From Deltaproteobacteria bacterium YD0425bin51 (GTDB lineage: Bacteria > Desulfobacterota > Desulfobacteria > Desulfobacterales > YD0425bin51), in contig PDZS01000053.1 of the NCBI GenBank assembly GCA_002753225.1, positions 1 through 32,837 of the forward strand: 32,837 nt of DNA, written 5' to 3'. A program made the position numbers and the translations under genes. Below are positions 32,718 through 32,837 of the stretch, in pieces. How positions within the stretch are numbered: position 1 is the first letter of the stretch; every line of letters begins with the position of its first letter. Below the pieces are notes generated by a model that saw only the letters and a program-made list of their open reading frames with translations, was not told where the DNA came from and ran no database searches.

Positions 32718-32837
32718 ATGGGTATAAATCAAACAATCATTCCAGAATCCAAAAAGAAGGATTTTGGAGAATATATAGGCAAAGTTGAAAACACAGATGA
32801 CCCAGACAAGTTCATGCGTGTTCAAGTCAGAGTTTTT
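32718..32837 (+). CDS. Baseplate spike-like OB-fold protein, N-terminus only (partial)
   Basis: ATG at 32718 with AAAGGA upstream opens a frame that runs off the right edge after 40 codons. The visible part contains KKDFGEYIGKVENTDDPDKF followed by MRVQVRVF. The pattern G-x-V-x(3)-D-D-P-x(3)-x-R-V-x-V-R-V is the start of the OB domain of phage baseplate spike proteins such as T4 gp5 and related gpV/VgrG proteins. The prediction depends on a short segment. With the truncated hub-like gene upstream it suggests a prophage or phage-tail-like particle cluster continuing to the right. Confidence 0.6.
   Translation, partial: MGINQTIIPESKKKDFGEYIGKVENTDDPDKFMRVQVRVF

Noticed and set aside
32125..32727. 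200-codon + strand open frame
   Set aside because: It starts at TTG with no binding site and lies antisense to two genes that have good binding sites and coupled overlap. Its composition is that of a reverse-strand shadow.
1..32837. CRISPR array
   Set aside because: No series of short, regularly spaced identical repeats with unique spacers was seen. The only regular repeats are the 297-bp coding repeats at 26468-27360.

Overview
The window is strongly A+T-rich bacterial DNA with short intergenic spaces, Shine-Dalgarno-type start sites and overlapping start/stop codons. The mix of genes (type 1 BREX, AAA-ATPase/PD-(D/E)XK fusion, LEA14-type lipoprotein, a tRNA-Phe 3' end ending GGCAGTTC...CCCCGGCA) suggests a low-GC Desulfobacterota (deltaproteobacterial) genome. 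That placement is inference; there is no rRNA or marker gene here to settle it.

Left part (1-16.3 kb): a defence island. After the 3' end of an unidentified gene and a gene-poor stretch comes a decayed conserved protein with two in-frame stops (about 675-1460). A complete type 1 BREX operon follows on the + strand: brxA, brxB, brxC, an inserted AAA-ATPase/PD-(D/E)XK gene, pglX, pglZ and brxL. brxA/brxB and brxC/ATPase-nuclease overlap by 14 bases, so the extra gene is translationally coupled to the core. A long imperfect hairpin repeat sits between pglX and pglZ.

Middle part (16.4-21.4 kb): a patchwork of small genes and remnants. It holds a shortened dual-specificity phosphatase, a MarC family membrane protein, a glycine-zipper small protein, a PPC/DUF296 protein with a 130-bp TA-flanked MITE-like element just upstream, and the 3' half of a tRNA-Phe gene followed by a terminator. 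The tRNA fragment has the layout expected at the distal end of a tRNA-integrated island, which would put the BREX side inside the island. Beyond it are a hexapeptide acetyltransferase, a decayed carbohydrate-binding-like fragment, a small exported protein and short remnants.

Right part (21.5-32.8 kb): first an operon of two small CesT/YbjN-like chaperone candidates flanking two larger proteins, one with a disrupted 5' end and one coiled-coil with a thrice-repeated motif; this resembles a chaperone-effector cassette. Then a tRNA-Leu(CAA), a two-domain LEA14-type lipoprotein, and a tightly coupled three-gene operon: a coiled-coil repeat protein followed by two different large membrane-associated P-loop GTPases. 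This last operon is my best candidate for an undescribed system, perhaps a bacterial dynamin-like pair with a repeat-built adaptor. The window ends in phage-baseplate-like sequence: a hub-like fragment apparently cut off by a coupled two-gene cassette on the opposite strand, then the start of a gp5-like OB-fold protein.
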